A DNA stretch of 29,192 bases from DTU089 sp964421815 (GTDB lineage: Bacteria; Bacillota; Clostridia; Oscillospirales; Acutalibacteraceae): the NCBI GenBank assembly GCA_964421815.1, contig CAYQYT010000018.1, positions 1 through 29,192 of the forward strand, in the 5' to 3' direction. The translations under genes and the position numbers were made by a program. The notes beneath the pieces were generated by a model. That model ran no database searches, was not told where the DNA came from, and saw only the letters and a list, made by a program, of their open reading frames with translations. Shown here one piece after another: positions 20,435-29,092 of the stretch. Numbering within the stretch: the stretch's first letter is position 1; the number at the start of each line of letters is the position of its first letter.

Positions 20435-21439
20435 GTGGTGGTGAGGACAATAAAAAACAAGAAAGATTCTAACTCAAAGTTTAATAAACTCTTGAGTTCA
20501 AAATACAATAAAATGGCGATAATTTTTATAGAAGTTGCGCTTTTACTTACTGTTGTTGTCCTTATTTGCCTTGTGGTCAAGGGTGATATTTCCTTGAAAT
20601 CCCCGGAAACCACAAAATATGTTATAAACAATACAACGGAAAATTCAATAGTTTACAAAGAGGGCTTGACCTTTGCGGCTACTGAGAAAAACAAAGATAA
20701 CGAAGAGGAAAATGTCAGTGGGGCAGTTGATGTCGTAAATAACAATTCGGGAAATTCCGGCAGTATTGATAATTCAGATACTCCCAATAGTAACACACTT
20801 CCCGACCCGTCCGGTTGGAATAGGGCGGAGATTTTGGCAAAGGCGAAAAGTGCAGTCAATAAAACAAAGACATATACGGGAAATCTTACCGTTAATCATA
20901 CCGAAGGATTTACTGCCGATGTTAAAGAATGTACCGGCGGCGATTTAGTAAAGGGTATTGCAAATCTTATGATCGGTTGGGTAGTTAAACCCGTTGAGGA
21001 AACTCTTTCCTACCAAAACGGCAAAGCCGTGAATTCCGAGGGCGAAACAGTACCCATTATTCTCCCCAAAAGAGGTAATTTCACTCTGACGGAAGACGGA
21101 ATTTCCACTGCCTCCGTTCAACGTTCCGGTAGCGAATACGTTATTAAAATTAAACTGATAGAGGAAAGTGTGGGAATGTACGAAGTTCCCAAACACAATG
21201 CTGCTTCCGTTGGCTATCTTGATGTTGCGAATTTTGATATCAGCTTTATGGAAGTGGATTCTGCGGATATCGTTTATCAAGGTTCAAGCATTGAGTTTAG
21301 AATAAATGCGGACGGTTATGTAACAAAAGCAAAATATACAATTCCGCTCCATATAGACGGCTCTGCACACAGAGGTTCTATAAGCGGTTCTGCCACATTC
21401 GAAGGTGTTCAGACTGAAGAATGGCAATTAAATTGGTGA
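20435..21439 (+). CDS. membrane-anchored extracytoplasmic protein of unknown function (334 aa)
   Basis: This is a basic, short cytoplasmic N-terminus followed by one membrane helix (about 28-48, MAIIFIEVALLLTVVVLICL). Next come an Asn/Ser/Asp-rich low-complexity linker (about 88-122) and a beta-rich extracellular domain. The domain contains KAKSAVNKTKTYTGNLTVNH and ends with IPLHIDGSAHRGSISGSATF, a layout reminiscent of lipid- or wall-associated sensor domains, but no family was recognised. The start is uncertain: three consecutive GTG codons begin at 20435 with no clear ribosome site, and an internal ATG at residue 27 would remove the basic tail. It follows the kinase by 41 bases and overlaps the long form of the radical SAM reading frame. 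Confidence 0.72.
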   Translation: MVVRTIKNKKDSNSKFNKLLSSKYNKMAIIFIEVALLLTVVVLICLVVKGDISLKSPETTKYVINNTTENSIVYKEGLTFAATEKNKDNEEENVSGAVDVVNNNSGNSGSIDNSDTPNSNTLPDPSGWNRAEILAKAKSAVNKTKTYTGNLTVNHTEGFTADVKECTGGDLVKGIANLMIGWVVKPVEETLSYQNGKAVNSEGETVPIILPKRGNFTLTEDGISTASVQRSGSEYVIKIKLIEESVGMYEVPKHNAASVGYLDVANFDISFMEVDSADIVYQGSSIEFRINADGYVTKAKYTIPLHIDGSAHRGSISGSATFEGVQTEEWQLNW

Positions 21440-21453
21440 AAAGAGGATGGAAA

Positions 21454-22881
21454 ATGGCACTAAAACAAAAAGCGATTGCTTTAATTATCAAAGAAGCTAT
21501 TAAGTATGTCAGAAAAGATTACGACAAAAACCTTTTTAAACTTATAGATTTCGGCGATAAATTGGTCAAAGAGGAAATTCACCATAAAACTTTGAGAGGT
21601 CTTAAACAGAGACTTTTAAGACCGGGTAATGAGTGGGCAACTCTAATTAAAAGAATAATTATGGATACGGACCCCGATGTTATTCAGAAACTTATTCCGC
21701 CCTTTATTAACACGGTTGTAAAAAGTTACGACAGAAGACTCGCCGCAATGAAAGAACACGGTTGCAACATACCTTGGGCGATACTTCTTGATGTTACAAC
21801 TGCTTGCAACCTTAAATGCACGGGCTGTTGGGCGGCTCAGTACGGAAACCATCTTCAGATGACCTATGACGATATAAACAAGGTTATTAAAGAGGGCAAG
21901 GAACTTGGTACATACGTTTATCTTTACACAGGCGGCGAGCCCCTTGTTCGCAAAAATGACTTAATTCGTATCTGTAAAGAAAATCCCGACTGTTTGTTTA
22001 TTACATTTACAAACGGTACTCTTTGCGACGACGCATTCGCAGATGAACTTAAAAAAGTGGGCAATATGTTCCTTACATTCTCTATTGAGGGTAACGAGGA
22101 AACAACCGATGCCCGTAGGGGAAAAGGTACATATAACGCGGTTATTTCCGCTATGGCACGCCTTAAAAAACGCGGTGTTCCCTTTGGTGCATCTCTTTGC
22201 TATACAAAACTTAACGCGGATGTTATCGCTTCCGATGAATACGCGGATTTCCTTATTTCACAGGGTGTTCTCTTTGCTTGGTATTTCACTTTTGTACCCG
22301 TTGGTTGCGGCTCAACTCCCGAACTTATGGCAACTGCGGAGCAACGTGAATTGATGTACAATCAAATAAGGAAATGGAGATTTAAAGAGGTTAAACCTTT
22401 CTTCACCATTGATTTCTTTAATGACGGCGAATATGTGGGCGGCTGTGTTGCCGGCGGTAAACAGTATTTCCATATCAGTGCAAACGGTGACTGTGAACCC
22501 TGTGTATTTGCACACTATTCCAATGTGAATATTAAAGACAAGGACAAACATATTATCGACGCTCTCAAGAGCCCGATATTTATGGCATATAAAGCCCGTC
22601 AGCCCTTCTCACACAATATGCTCCGTCCCTGTCCCGTTATGGACAATCCCGGTGCTATTAAAAAGATGGTTGAGGAGTCCGGTGCAAAATCAACGGATTT
22701 ACAGAGTCCTGAAAATGTTGAAGACCTTTTTGCAAAAACAGTTGATGTTGCCCGCAAATGGAAGGACACTTCCGACAGAATGGCAAAAGATTACGGATTT
22801 GTTGAATGGCATATCAGAAGTGTTGATATTTACAAAGGTTACGAATCCGAACATATTAAAGATTACGAAGAATTTGAATAA
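21454..22881 (+). CDS. radical SAM protein with C-terminal SPASM-like Cys region
   Basis: This 475-aa S-adenosylmethionine radical enzyme has an N-terminal helical extension (1-105). The 4Fe-4S motif CNLKCTGCW (C118, C122, C125) follows strand IPWAILLDVTTA. GGEP (160-163) lies in VYLYTGGEPLVR, and FSIEGNEETTDARRGKGTY follows. The C-terminal part has Cys residues in GGCVAGG, NGDCEPCVF and RPCPVM, consistent with auxiliary clusters. I chose ATG 21454 because GAGGATGG lies just upstream; the longer frame starts inside the previous gene. The reaction is unknown. It is followed after 14 bases by a serine hydrolase gene. Confidence 0.85.
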   Translation: MALKQKAIALIIKEAIKYVRKDYDKNLFKLIDFGDKLVKEEIHHKTLRGLKQRLLRPGNEWATLIKRIIMDTDPDVIQKLIPPFINTVVKSYDRRLAAMKEHGCNIPWAILLDVTTACNLKCTGCWAAQYGNHLQMTYDDINKVIKEGKELGTYVYLYTGGEPLVRKNDLIRICKENPDCLFITFTNGTLCDDAFADELKKVGNMFLTFSIEGNEETTDARRGKGTYNAVISAMARLKKRGVPFGASLCYTKLNADVIASDEYADFLISQGVLFAWYFTFVPVGCGSTPELMATAEQRELMYNQIRKWRFKEVKPFFTIDFFNDGEYVGGCVAGGKQYFHISANGDCEPCVFAHYSNVNIKDKDKHIIDALKSPIFMAYKARQPFSHNMLRPCPVMDNPGAIKKMVEESGAKSTDLQSPENVEDLFAKTVDVARKWKDTSDRMAKDYGFVEWHIRSVDIYKGYESEHIKDYEEFE

Positions 22882-22895
22882 GCGGAGGCACGGAT

Positions 22896-24479
22896 TTGGT
22901 AAAGTCAAAATCAATTGAAAGAGCCAAAAGTGCCGAATCGGTAGGCATTGATTCCTCGGTTGTCGCAAAGATGACCGAGGAAATGTCATGTCGCGGCATC
23001 AATATTCACAGTTTAATGATTTTGCGTGACGGCAAGGTAGCCTGTGAATCCTGGAGCAGTCCTTTGACCCCCGAAACACCCCACATGGTGTATTCGGTTT
23101 CCAAGAGCTTTCTTGCAACGGCTTACGGCTTTGCTTTGGATGAGGGCAAAGTAAAAAAAGATACAAGACTTCTTGATATTTTTCCGGAATTAAAGGGTAA
23201 AAAGACGGATGAAAACCTTGAAAAATTGACCATTCACCATCTTTTGTGTATGACCGCAGGAAAACAAACTTCCATAAGGGGCAGTAAAAGTGATGACTGG
23301 ATGGATTCATTCATCCGTGCAAAATGGATTTTTGAACCCGGCACAAGTTGGCGATATGTTAACGACAATTATTACGTTGCATCAAAAATGCTGTGTAAAA
23401 TCCTCGGTATGTCCATAACGGAATATCTCACCCCTCGGCTCTATGAACCTCTCGGAATTGATGTTCCTTTCTGGGAACATTCTCCCGATGGTGTGGAAAC
23501 GGGCGGATGGGGTCTTATGCTCAAAACCGAAGATATTGCAAAACTCATTCTTTGTTACCAAAACAAAGGTGTGTTTGACGGATGCCGAGTTGTGCCGGAA
23601 TGGTGGACCGAAGAAGCAACGGGATTTATAAGTGAAAACTCTGTCAGCGAAAAAGCGGCGGATGCAAGTGCCGGTTACGGTTGCGGATTCTGGCGATGCA
23701 GCGGAATGCCCAATACATATAGGTGTGAGGGAATGTTCTGCCAATACGGAATATCTTTTGAGGATTACAATGCCTGCCTTGTTATGACCTCGGAGCATAG
23801 TGATTTACAGGAAACTTTGGATGTAATATGGAAGTATATGCCCGAGGCATTTATTGAACCTGATTACGAAAAACACGGGCAACAGATTTTGTTACCCGAT
23901 AAGTCCGGAATTGTTGTAAAAGAACGGCAGAGCACCGAAAAGAATATAAGCGGAAAAACATACAAACTCAAAAGGTGTAAGTTTATCAATTTTATCGGAT
24001 TCCCCATAAGTGTGTTGCCCATGCCCATTGTCTTTTTCGCAAAGGACAGGGGAGGGAATATGACTGATTTGTCCTTTGATTTTGACAATGACGGGTGCAC
24101 TTTCAGTTGGAAAGAGGACGGTGGGTTTGAAAATTCATTGTTCCTTGCCATGAACGGTGAAGCCAACTTGGATGAAATAACACTCGGGGAGTTTCAAATG
24201 ACGGTTCGTTGCTACGCGTATTGGGAAAAAGAAAATCTCCTTGTTATGCGTATTCGCCCCTTGGCAGCAGTTGCCGAAAGGATTTTAAAATTTGAGTTTA
24301 AGGGAAAGAAAATTAAGATGTATCCATCATACGTTCCCGGGACGGACGAAAAGGCGCAAAAGGTCGGGGAAAAACTCAAATGCATTTTAATCGGCAGGTG
24401 GTTTCACTGGTGGATTGATTTTCTCGTTCCCAGAGTAGGCAAGATACTCAATCCGACCCACTACGGAAAACAAAAATGA
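22896..24479 (+). CDS. beta-lactamase-fold serine hydrolase (class C-like)
   Basis: This 527-aa protein has a penicillin-binding/beta-lactamase-type domain. Motifs are SVSK (S67-x-x-K70) in MVYSVSKSFLATAYGFALDEG, YVN (154-156) in GTSWRYVNDNYYV, and GGWGLMLKTEDIAKL. A C-terminal beta domain of about 180 residues follows. No signal peptide is seen, so it may act in the cytoplasm or be an esterase or peptidase on small substrates rather than a lactamase. The start is TTG at 22896, supported by GGAGG 9 bases upstream. It is probably translated with the radical SAM gene and is the last gene before a strong terminator. Confidence 0.85.
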   Translation: MVKSKSIERAKSAESVGIDSSVVAKMTEEMSCRGINIHSLMILRDGKVACESWSSPLTPETPHMVYSVSKSFLATAYGFALDEGKVKKDTRLLDIFPELKGKKTDENLEKLTIHHLLCMTAGKQTSIRGSKSDDWMDSFIRAKWIFEPGTSWRYVNDNYYVASKMLCKILGMSITEYLTPRLYEPLGIDVPFWEHSPDGVETGGWGLMLKTEDIAKLILCYQNKGVFDGCRVVPEWWTEEATGFISENSVSEKAADASAGYGCGFWRCSGMPNTYRCEGMFCQYGISFEDYNACLVMTSEHSDLQETLDVIWKYMPEAFIEPDYEKHGQQILLPDKSGIVVKERQSTEKNISGKTYKLKRCKFINFIGFPISVLPMPIVFFAKDRGGNMTDLSFDFDNDGCTFSWKEDGGFENSLFLAMNGEANLDEITLGEFQMTVRCYAYWEKENLLVMRIRPLAAVAERILKFEFKGKKIKMYPSYVPGTDEKAQKVGEKLKCILIGRWFHWWIDFLVPRVGKILNPTHYGKQK

Positions 24480-24490
24480 ATATGACGAAT

Positions 24491-24523
24491 AAGAAAATCA
24501 TGGAAATATGATTTTCTTTTTTT
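24491..24523 (+). terminator. terminator after the serine hydrolase
   Basis: A perfect 11-bp stem AAGAAAATCAT/ATGATTTTCTT (24491-24501 and 24508-24518) with loop GGAAAT runs into seven T ending at 24523. Confidence 0.88.
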
Positions 24524-24599
24524 GTCTTGTATTTTGTTTAATTATTTATTATACTTATATATTGTAGATATATTATAGGAAAATTGACGGGGTGTTAGT

Positions 24600-25475
24600 T
24601 TGGCTAAATACGGCTTTGACTTGCAACGTAAAAATAAAAACAAGAAGAATATTGTCTTAATCAGTTTGTTTATTTGCTTTGTAATAGTTTTGGGAACTGT
24701 TTCAACATTTTTGTTGTGGCGTTCACTTAATTATGATTTTAATAATATTTTCAATAAAACCGACGAGGAAAGCACGACTACTGTTGAAACAACTAAAAAA
24801 ACAGATGATGTTGTCTATGATGGCGGCGCATTGTTTCTTGTAGCGGTTACTTCGGATGACGGAAAACAAACTCGGTTTATAAATATTATAGATGTGGATT
24901 TAGGCGAAAAAACGGTAAGGGTTATTCCTTTTGACCACACCCAAAAAAGTGACAGCACTAATATCACCTATGATAAGTTATTGAGCGAAAAGGGCGTCAC
25001 GGAGCTTGTTTCTTCCGTTGAAACAGATTTTCAGGTTGATGTGGATAAATACGCTGTTTTTACCGATACGGGTTATAAGTCTGTTTTCAGAGCATTGGGT
25101 GATGTAACGGTTAGGGTTAACGAAGATATAGAATATGACACCCCTGATATGTTTCTTGAACTCAAAAGAGGGGAGAATACCTTAGCTCCCGAAAAGGTGT
25201 TCAAGTATATGAAGTACATCTGTGAAACAGAGAAAGGATACGAGTGCTCAAGATTGAACGGTGAAGTTATAGTTTCCTCCTTTGAGGCCTTCTACAATAT
25301 CGAGAACTTTAATTCTGCCGATGCACTTTTTTCAAAGCTTATAAACTACTGTAAAAGCAATATTTCCATTGTGGATTTTACAAATAATAAAGATAAAATA
25401 AATTATCTTGTTCCGAAAACCTCAAAAGAAAAACTAAAAGTATATGTTTCCGAAAAGGAGATCAACGATGAATAA
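24600..25475 (+). CDS. membrane-anchored LCP (LytR-CpsA-Psr)-like protein, divergent
   Basis: This 291-aa protein has a basic N-terminus, one membrane helix (about 18-41), a Thr/Glu linker and an extracytoplasmic domain. The domain resembles LCP phosphotransferases: LFLVAVTSDDGKQTRFINII, then VDLGEKTVRVIPFDH, then FQVDVDKYAVFTDTGYKSVF and ALGDVTVRVNEDIEY. The classical Asp and Arg residues that bind polyprenyl pyrophosphate (the PRDT-type motif) read VIPFDHT here, so catalytic attachment of wall polymers is doubtful. The start is TTG 24600 with GGGGTG upstream. Its last 8 bases overlap the transglutaminase-like gene. Confidence 0.65.
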   Translation: MAKYGFDLQRKNKNKKNIVLISLFICFVIVLGTVSTFLLWRSLNYDFNNIFNKTDEESTTTVETTKKTDDVVYDGGALFLVAVTSDDGKQTRFINIIDVDLGEKTVRVIPFDHTQKSDSTNITYDKLLSEKGVTELVSSVETDFQVDVDKYAVFTDTGYKSVFRALGDVTVRVNEDIEYDTPDMFLELKRGENTLAPEKVFKYMKYICETEKGYECSRLNGEVIVSSFEAFYNIENFNSADALFSKLINYCKSNISIVDFTNNKDKINYLVPKTSKEKLKVYVSEKEINDE

Positions 25476-26634
25476 TTCAAAAAAGAAAATTGTTTATGTA
25501 ATTGTAGCAGTTTTGGCAGTTGCCGTTTTTGTCAGCGGTATGCTTCTTTACACAATTTATGATACCACTCTTAGACCTACGGAATTTGCCAACCTGATAG
25601 CACCACCCACCGGTGACGGAACGGGTTATTACAGACATTGTTATTATGAACTCAGCGGTGCGGAGCAAACAATTTATACCGTTGTACTTGACAGTATATA
25701 TGATATGCCCGAAAGAATAGAGATACCCGAGATGAACGAGGCGGATCTCAATAAAATGTTCACAGCACTTTCCTACGACAATCCCGACCTTTTTTGTTTG
25801 GGTTTGAATTGTAAGGTTTACAGAGAGGGATTGAAAACATTTTTTGAACCAACATATTCAATGACCTTGGAGGAATATCAAAAGCAACGGGAGGATTTGG
25901 AAACAGTTACTTCGGTTATTCTCAAGGAAGCCGAGAATTATAGTTCTTTGTATGAAAAGGAACTGTATATTCACGATTATATTGTTACAAACTGTTCCTA
26001 TGTTGAACCTGAAACATATCCCAATGCCAACAGCGTTTACGGATGTCTTGTTCAGGGAAAAGCATCATGCGAGGGGTATTCACGTGCGTTCCAGTATCTT
26101 TTGAATGCTTTGAATATAGATAATAGGCTTGTAACCGGTGAATCCACCGAGGATGGCGAAAACTATATCGGTCATATGTGGAATTATGTTGTACTTGAGG
26201 GTAACGGATATTTTGTGGATGTTACTTGGGATGACCCAAAAACCGCAACCCAGGTGCTCCGTCATACCTACTTTAATGTAACTACAAATGATATACTGTT
26301 AGAACATCGCGAAATTGAACAGACTCTTCCGCTTTGTACGGAGAATAAATATAATTATTTTGTTTACGAAAATGCGTATGTGTATAATGTTGAAAGTCAA
26401 CAGCTTGAAGTTTCCGTTGAAAATGCAGTGTATAATGCAAAACAGAGAAATTATAAATGTGTAGAATTAAGATTCAGCGATGCCGCAGCACTTGAACAGG
26501 CAAAGGATACACTTTTTAACACCGGTATTATATATACAATATACAAAGATGCAGGTCTTTTTAGCGATTTGAACGGTGCAAAAGTATATTACAGTACGTA
26601 TGAGAAGATGAATTCAATTTGTCTTTTCTTTTAA
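25468..26634 (+). CDS. membrane-anchored transglutaminase-like protein
   Basis: This 388-aa protein has an N-terminal membrane anchor (about 8-30) and a transglutaminase-core/cysteine-protease-like domain facing out. A helical region (60-175) precedes the core. The catalytic triad is visible as Cys201 in GKASCEGYSRAF, His236 in YIGHMWNYV and Asp251 in FVDVTWDDP. Such clostridial proteins are usually of unknown activity (peptidase, amidase or cross-linking). I chose ATG 25468 because AAGGAG lies 8 bases upstream. It is translationally coupled to the LCP-like gene, pointing to a shared envelope role. folE follows after 12 bases without a terminator. Confidence 0.82.
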   Translation: MNNSKKKIVYVIVAVLAVAVFVSGMLLYTIYDTTLRPTEFANLIAPPTGDGTGYYRHCYYELSGAEQTIYTVVLDSIYDMPERIEIPEMNEADLNKMFTALSYDNPDLFCLGLNCKVYREGLKTFFEPTYSMTLEEYQKQREDLETVTSVILKEAENYSSLYEKELYIHDYIVTNCSYVEPETYPNANSVYGCLVQGKASCEGYSRAFQYLLNALNIDNRLVTGESTEDGENYIGHMWNYVVLEGNGYFVDVTWDDPKTATQVLRHTYFNVTTNDILLEHREIEQTLPLCTENKYNYFVYENAYVYNVESQQLEVSVENAVYNAKQRNYKCVELRFSDAAALEQAKDTLFNTGIIYTIYKDAGLFSDLNGAKVYYSTYEKMNSICLFF

Positions 26635-26646
26635 GGTGGAGTAAAA

Positions 26647-27210
26647 ATGGACAGAGAAAAAATAGAAAAAGCAGTCAGGGATATCCTTGAAGCAATAGGT
26701 GAGGACCCCGACAGAGAGGGGCTCAAAGAAACCCCCAACCGAGTTGCAAGAATGTACGAGGAAGTGTTCTCGGGGCTTTCCGAGGATGCCCATGCCCATC
26801 TCAAACTGTTTAACGAGCCGGGAAATGACGAAATGGTCGTAGTTCGTGATATACCCTTGTATTCAATGTGCGAGCATCATTTGCTTCCTTTTGTGGGTAA
26901 GGCGCATATTGCCTATATTCCCGAGGACGGAAGAATAATCGGTCTTTCAAAACTTGCTCGTATAGTTAATGTGTATGCAAAACGTCCCCAGGTACAGGAA
27001 CGCTTGACAACTCAGATTGCAGATTTCCTCTATGACGAGTTGGGAGCAAAGAGTGTTGCTGTTATTATTGAAGCGGAGCATCTTTGTATGACAATGCGCG
27101 GTGCAAAGGCCGCGGGAGCGGTTACACAGACCTCGGCTCTCAGAGGTGCCGCAAGAAGTGATGCAAGAACTCGTTCCGAGGTTATGGCATTGTTAACAGG
27201 TGGAAAATAA
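26647..27210 (+). CDS. folE: GTP cyclohydrolase I
   Basis: This enzyme makes 7,8-dihydroneopterin triphosphate from GTP, the first step of folate synthesis. The 187-aa protein has the family blocks RVARMYEEVFSGL (32-44), the zinc site SMCEHHLLPF (C75, H77, H78), the partner C147 in EHLCMTMRG, GRIIGLSKLARIV (95-107) and VQERLTTQIAD. The end (TSALRGAARSDARTRSEV) is normal in position, though more Ala/Arg-rich than in many homologues. AAGGTGGAG precedes ATG 26647. Its stop overlaps the folP start (TAATG). Confidence 0.96.
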   Translation: MDREKIEKAVRDILEAIGEDPDREGLKETPNRVARMYEEVFSGLSEDAHAHLKLFNEPGNDEMVVVRDIPLYSMCEHHLLPFVGKAHIAYIPEDGRIIGLSKLARIVNVYAKRPQVQERLTTQIADFLYDELGAKSVAVIIEAEHLCMTMRGAKAAGAVTQTSALRGAARSDARTRSEVMALLTGGK

Positions 27211-28022
27211 TGTTTTCTTTTAAGTATTTAACAGACAAAAAAAAAGGTCCCCTTGTTATGGGGATTTTGAATATTACGCCGGATTCATTTTCTGACGGCG
27301 GAAAGTTTTACAGCCTTTCGGGCGCACTCGAAAGGCTTGAAAAACTTTATAGGGACGGTGCGGATATTATTGATATCGGTGCCTGTTCAACCGCTCCGAA
27401 AAATACAGTAGTATCGGAAGCCGAGGAACTTGATCGGCTGGGGATACTTCCCGAACTTGTTAAAAATGCCAAAGTACCTTTATCCATAGACACTTTCAGA
27501 CCCGCGGTTGCAAAGTTTGCTTTAGAAAACGGGGTCAGTATAATAAATGATGAAAGCGGAATTTTTGACAACGAAATGGCAGCGGCTGTAAAAGAGTATA
27601 ACGCAGGATGGATTTTTATGCATACGGGCGGAAAATCCTCAAAGGATGAAGTTCAATATACCAATGGTGTTGTAGAAGATGTTTTGTCCTTCTTTTGCGG
27701 AATGAAAGATAGGGCAGTTTCTTTCGGAATAAATGAAGATTGCCTCTGTTACGACTGTGGTATCGGTTTCGGAAAAAGCCGTAAGGATGATATAAGCCTT
27801 TTGAAAGAATGTGAAACTCTTTCGCGGTATTCTCCGTTGCTTATAGGTGTTTCAAGAAAACGAGTTATCGGGGAGATAACAGGAAAAGAGAATCCCCAAG
27901 ACAGAGTTGCGGGCAGTGTGGCGGCGGCTTTAAACTGTGCCATTAAGGGAGCACGAATTTTGCGTGTTCACGATGTTGACGAAACTGTGGATGCTTTGAA
28001 GATTTTTGACAAACTGTCGTGA
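27210..28022 (+). CDS. folP: dihydropteroate synthase
   Basis: This enzyme joins 6-hydroxymethyl-dihydropterin pyrophosphate and p-aminobenzoate and is the sulfonamide target. The 270-aa TIM barrel has signatures MGILNITPDSFSDGG (17-31), DIIDIGACSTAPK (52-64), LSIDTFRPAVAKFAL (91-105), INDESG (112-117), CGIGFGKSRKD and a VSRKRVIGEITG block with the substrate-binding Lys and Arg. The second loop, usually GGESTRPG, reads GACSTAPK and so lacks the Arg. ATG 27210 shares a base with the folE stop. Its place between folE and folB supports the assignment. Confidence 0.93.
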   Translation: MFSFKYLTDKKKGPLVMGILNITPDSFSDGGKFYSLSGALERLEKLYRDGADIIDIGACSTAPKNTVVSEAEELDRLGILPELVKNAKVPLSIDTFRPAVAKFALENGVSIINDESGIFDNEMAAAVKEYNAGWIFMHTGGKSSKDEVQYTNGVVEDVLSFFCGMKDRAVSFGINEDCLCYDCGIGFGKSRKDDISLLKECETLSRYSPLLIGVSRKRVIGEITGKENPQDRVAGSVAAALNCAIKGARILRVHDVDETVDALKIFDKLS

Positions 28023-28034
28023 AAAGGTGAAAAT

Positions 28035-28418
28035 ATGGAAAAAATTATTGTTAAGGGATTAAGGTTAAAAGCCTACCACGGAGTAAATCCGGAAGAAAAA
28101 ATAGACGGACAGATGTTTGAATTGGATATTACCGCACTTATAGATGCAAAAAAGGCGGCAATAAGTGATGAACTCGACGATACGGTGAGTTATGCAAAAA
28201 TAATAAAAACCGCGAGGGCGGTGTTTACTGCACAGAGTTATAACCTTATTGAGTACGCAGCTCACAAAGTGGGAATGGAAATAATGGGCGAATACCCGAG
28301 TCTTGAAAGTGTTACAGTCCTTTTAAAGAAACCCGAGGCACCCATAAAGGCGGATTTCGATTATGTGGCAGTTGAAGAAACAATAACTAGGGAAGAATTT
28401 GCGGAGAGATGTAAATAA
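28035..28418 (+). CDS. folB: dihydroneopterin aldolase
   Basis: This enzyme cleaves 7,8-dihydroneopterin to 6-hydroxymethyl-dihydropterin and glycolaldehyde. The 127-aa protein carries KAYHGVNPEEK (12-22, catalytic Glu), GQMFELDI (25-32), TVSYAKI, NLIEYAAHKV and the catalytic Lys in VTVLLKKPEAPI. AAAGGTG precedes ATG 28035. Its stop overlaps the folK start (TAATG), so the pair is coupled. Confidence 0.94.
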   Translation: MEKIIVKGLRLKAYHGVNPEEKIDGQMFELDITALIDAKKAAISDELDDTVSYAKIIKTARAVFTAQSYNLIEYAAHKVGMEIMGEYPSLESVTVLLKKPEAPIKADFDYVAVEETITREEFAERCK

Positions 28419-28906
28419 TGAAAGCAGTAATAGGAATAGGTACTAATATTGGCGACAGAGCGGCAAATATAAAATCTGCAGTGGAAGCCCTTGATTTATT
28501 GCCCGATGTTAAGGTGTTAAGGTGCGCCGGTATATACGAAACCGAACCTTGGGGTTTTACGGAACAACGCGCCTTCTTTAATACGGTTGTTGAGGTTGAA
28601 ACATCCGTGTCGGCGGAAATGCTTTTGGGAGAGTGCTTGGGTATAGAAGCCGGTATGGGCAGAATAAGAGAGTTTAAAAACGGACCACGGATAATAGATT
28701 TGGATTTGTTGGTTTTCGAGGGTTATGAAAATAATACAGATGCTATTACTGTTCCACACAGCAGAATAGGGGAACGGGACTTTGTTCTTGTGCCTTTGAA
28801 AGAACTGTATGACGATATGAATGTATTGGGTGTTTCGTATATAAAACAGTATGAAAACATAGCCCCGAAAAGCACGGCGAAAAAAATCGAAAATGTTTTA
28901 AATTAG
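28418..28906 (+). CDS. folK: 6-hydroxymethyl-7,8-dihydropterin pyrophosphokinase
   Basis: This enzyme transfers pyrophosphate from ATP to 6-hydroxymethyl-dihydropterin, giving the FolP substrate. The 162-aa protein has IGIGTNIGDRAANI (5-18), YETEPWGFTEQRAFFNTVVE (40-59), the metal-site GPRIIDLDLLVFEG (88-101) and VPHSRIGERDFVLVPL. It is the last gene of folEPBK; no folA, folC or pab gene is visible. The TAG stop is 3 bases before the -35 of the rRNA promoter, leaving no room for a terminator. Confidence 0.95.
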   Translation: MKAVIGIGTNIGDRAANIKSAVEALDLLPDVKVLRCAGIYETEPWGFTEQRAFFNTVVEVETSVSAEMLLGECLGIEAGMGRIREFKNGPRIIDLDLLVFEGYENNTDAITVPHSRIGERDFVLVPLKELYDDMNVLGVSYIKQYENIAPKSTAKKIENVLN

Positions 28907-28909
28907 GTA

Positions 28910-28938
28910 TTGACATTTTGGTTTTACGGTGATATAAT
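28910..28938 (+). promoter_or_regulatory. rRNA-type promoter P1
   Basis: A perfect TTGACA (28910-28915) and perfect TATAAT (28933-28938) are separated by 17 bases. This is the upstream one of two strong promoters facing the right edge. Confidence 0.85.
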
Positions 28939-28951
28939 TCTGTCTCGTTGG

Positions 28952-28996
28952 CGACAAGAGAGCCTGTCGGAAATAACCGAAAATTTGCTCTTTAAA
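28952..28996 (+). promoter_or_regulatory. rrn-leader antitermination element: boxB-like hairpin and boxA
   Basis: A small hairpin CGACA/TGTCG (28952-28956 and 28965-28969) is followed by TGCTCTTTAAA at 28986-28996. That sequence is nearly identical to the rRNA boxA consensus bound by NusB/NusE. The order hairpin then boxA is that of rrn leaders. It is transcribed from P1 only. Confidence 0.7.
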
Positions 28997-29057
28997 GAGA
29001 AAGAAAGCGAAACACCCGGGTGGGTTGTAAAAACGCTAAAATTTCTTAAAAAAGTCG

Positions 29058-29086
29058 TTGACAAATGGTATCGAACGTGATATCAT
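29058..29086 (+). promoter_or_regulatory. rRNA-type promoter P2
   Basis: TTGACA (29058-29063) and TATCAT (29081-29086) are separated by 17 bases, 148 bases downstream of P1. A 10-base perfect palindrome ACTCGCGAGT at 29095-29104 lies at the predicted transcript start. Confidence 0.8.
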
Positions 29087-29092
29087 ATTCAG

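Noticed and set aside
22896..24479. Antibiotic-resistance beta-lactamase
   Set aside because: There is no signal peptide. It has a large extra C-terminal domain and is coupled to a radical SAM gene, which points to a general serine hydrolase rather than a secreted lactamase.
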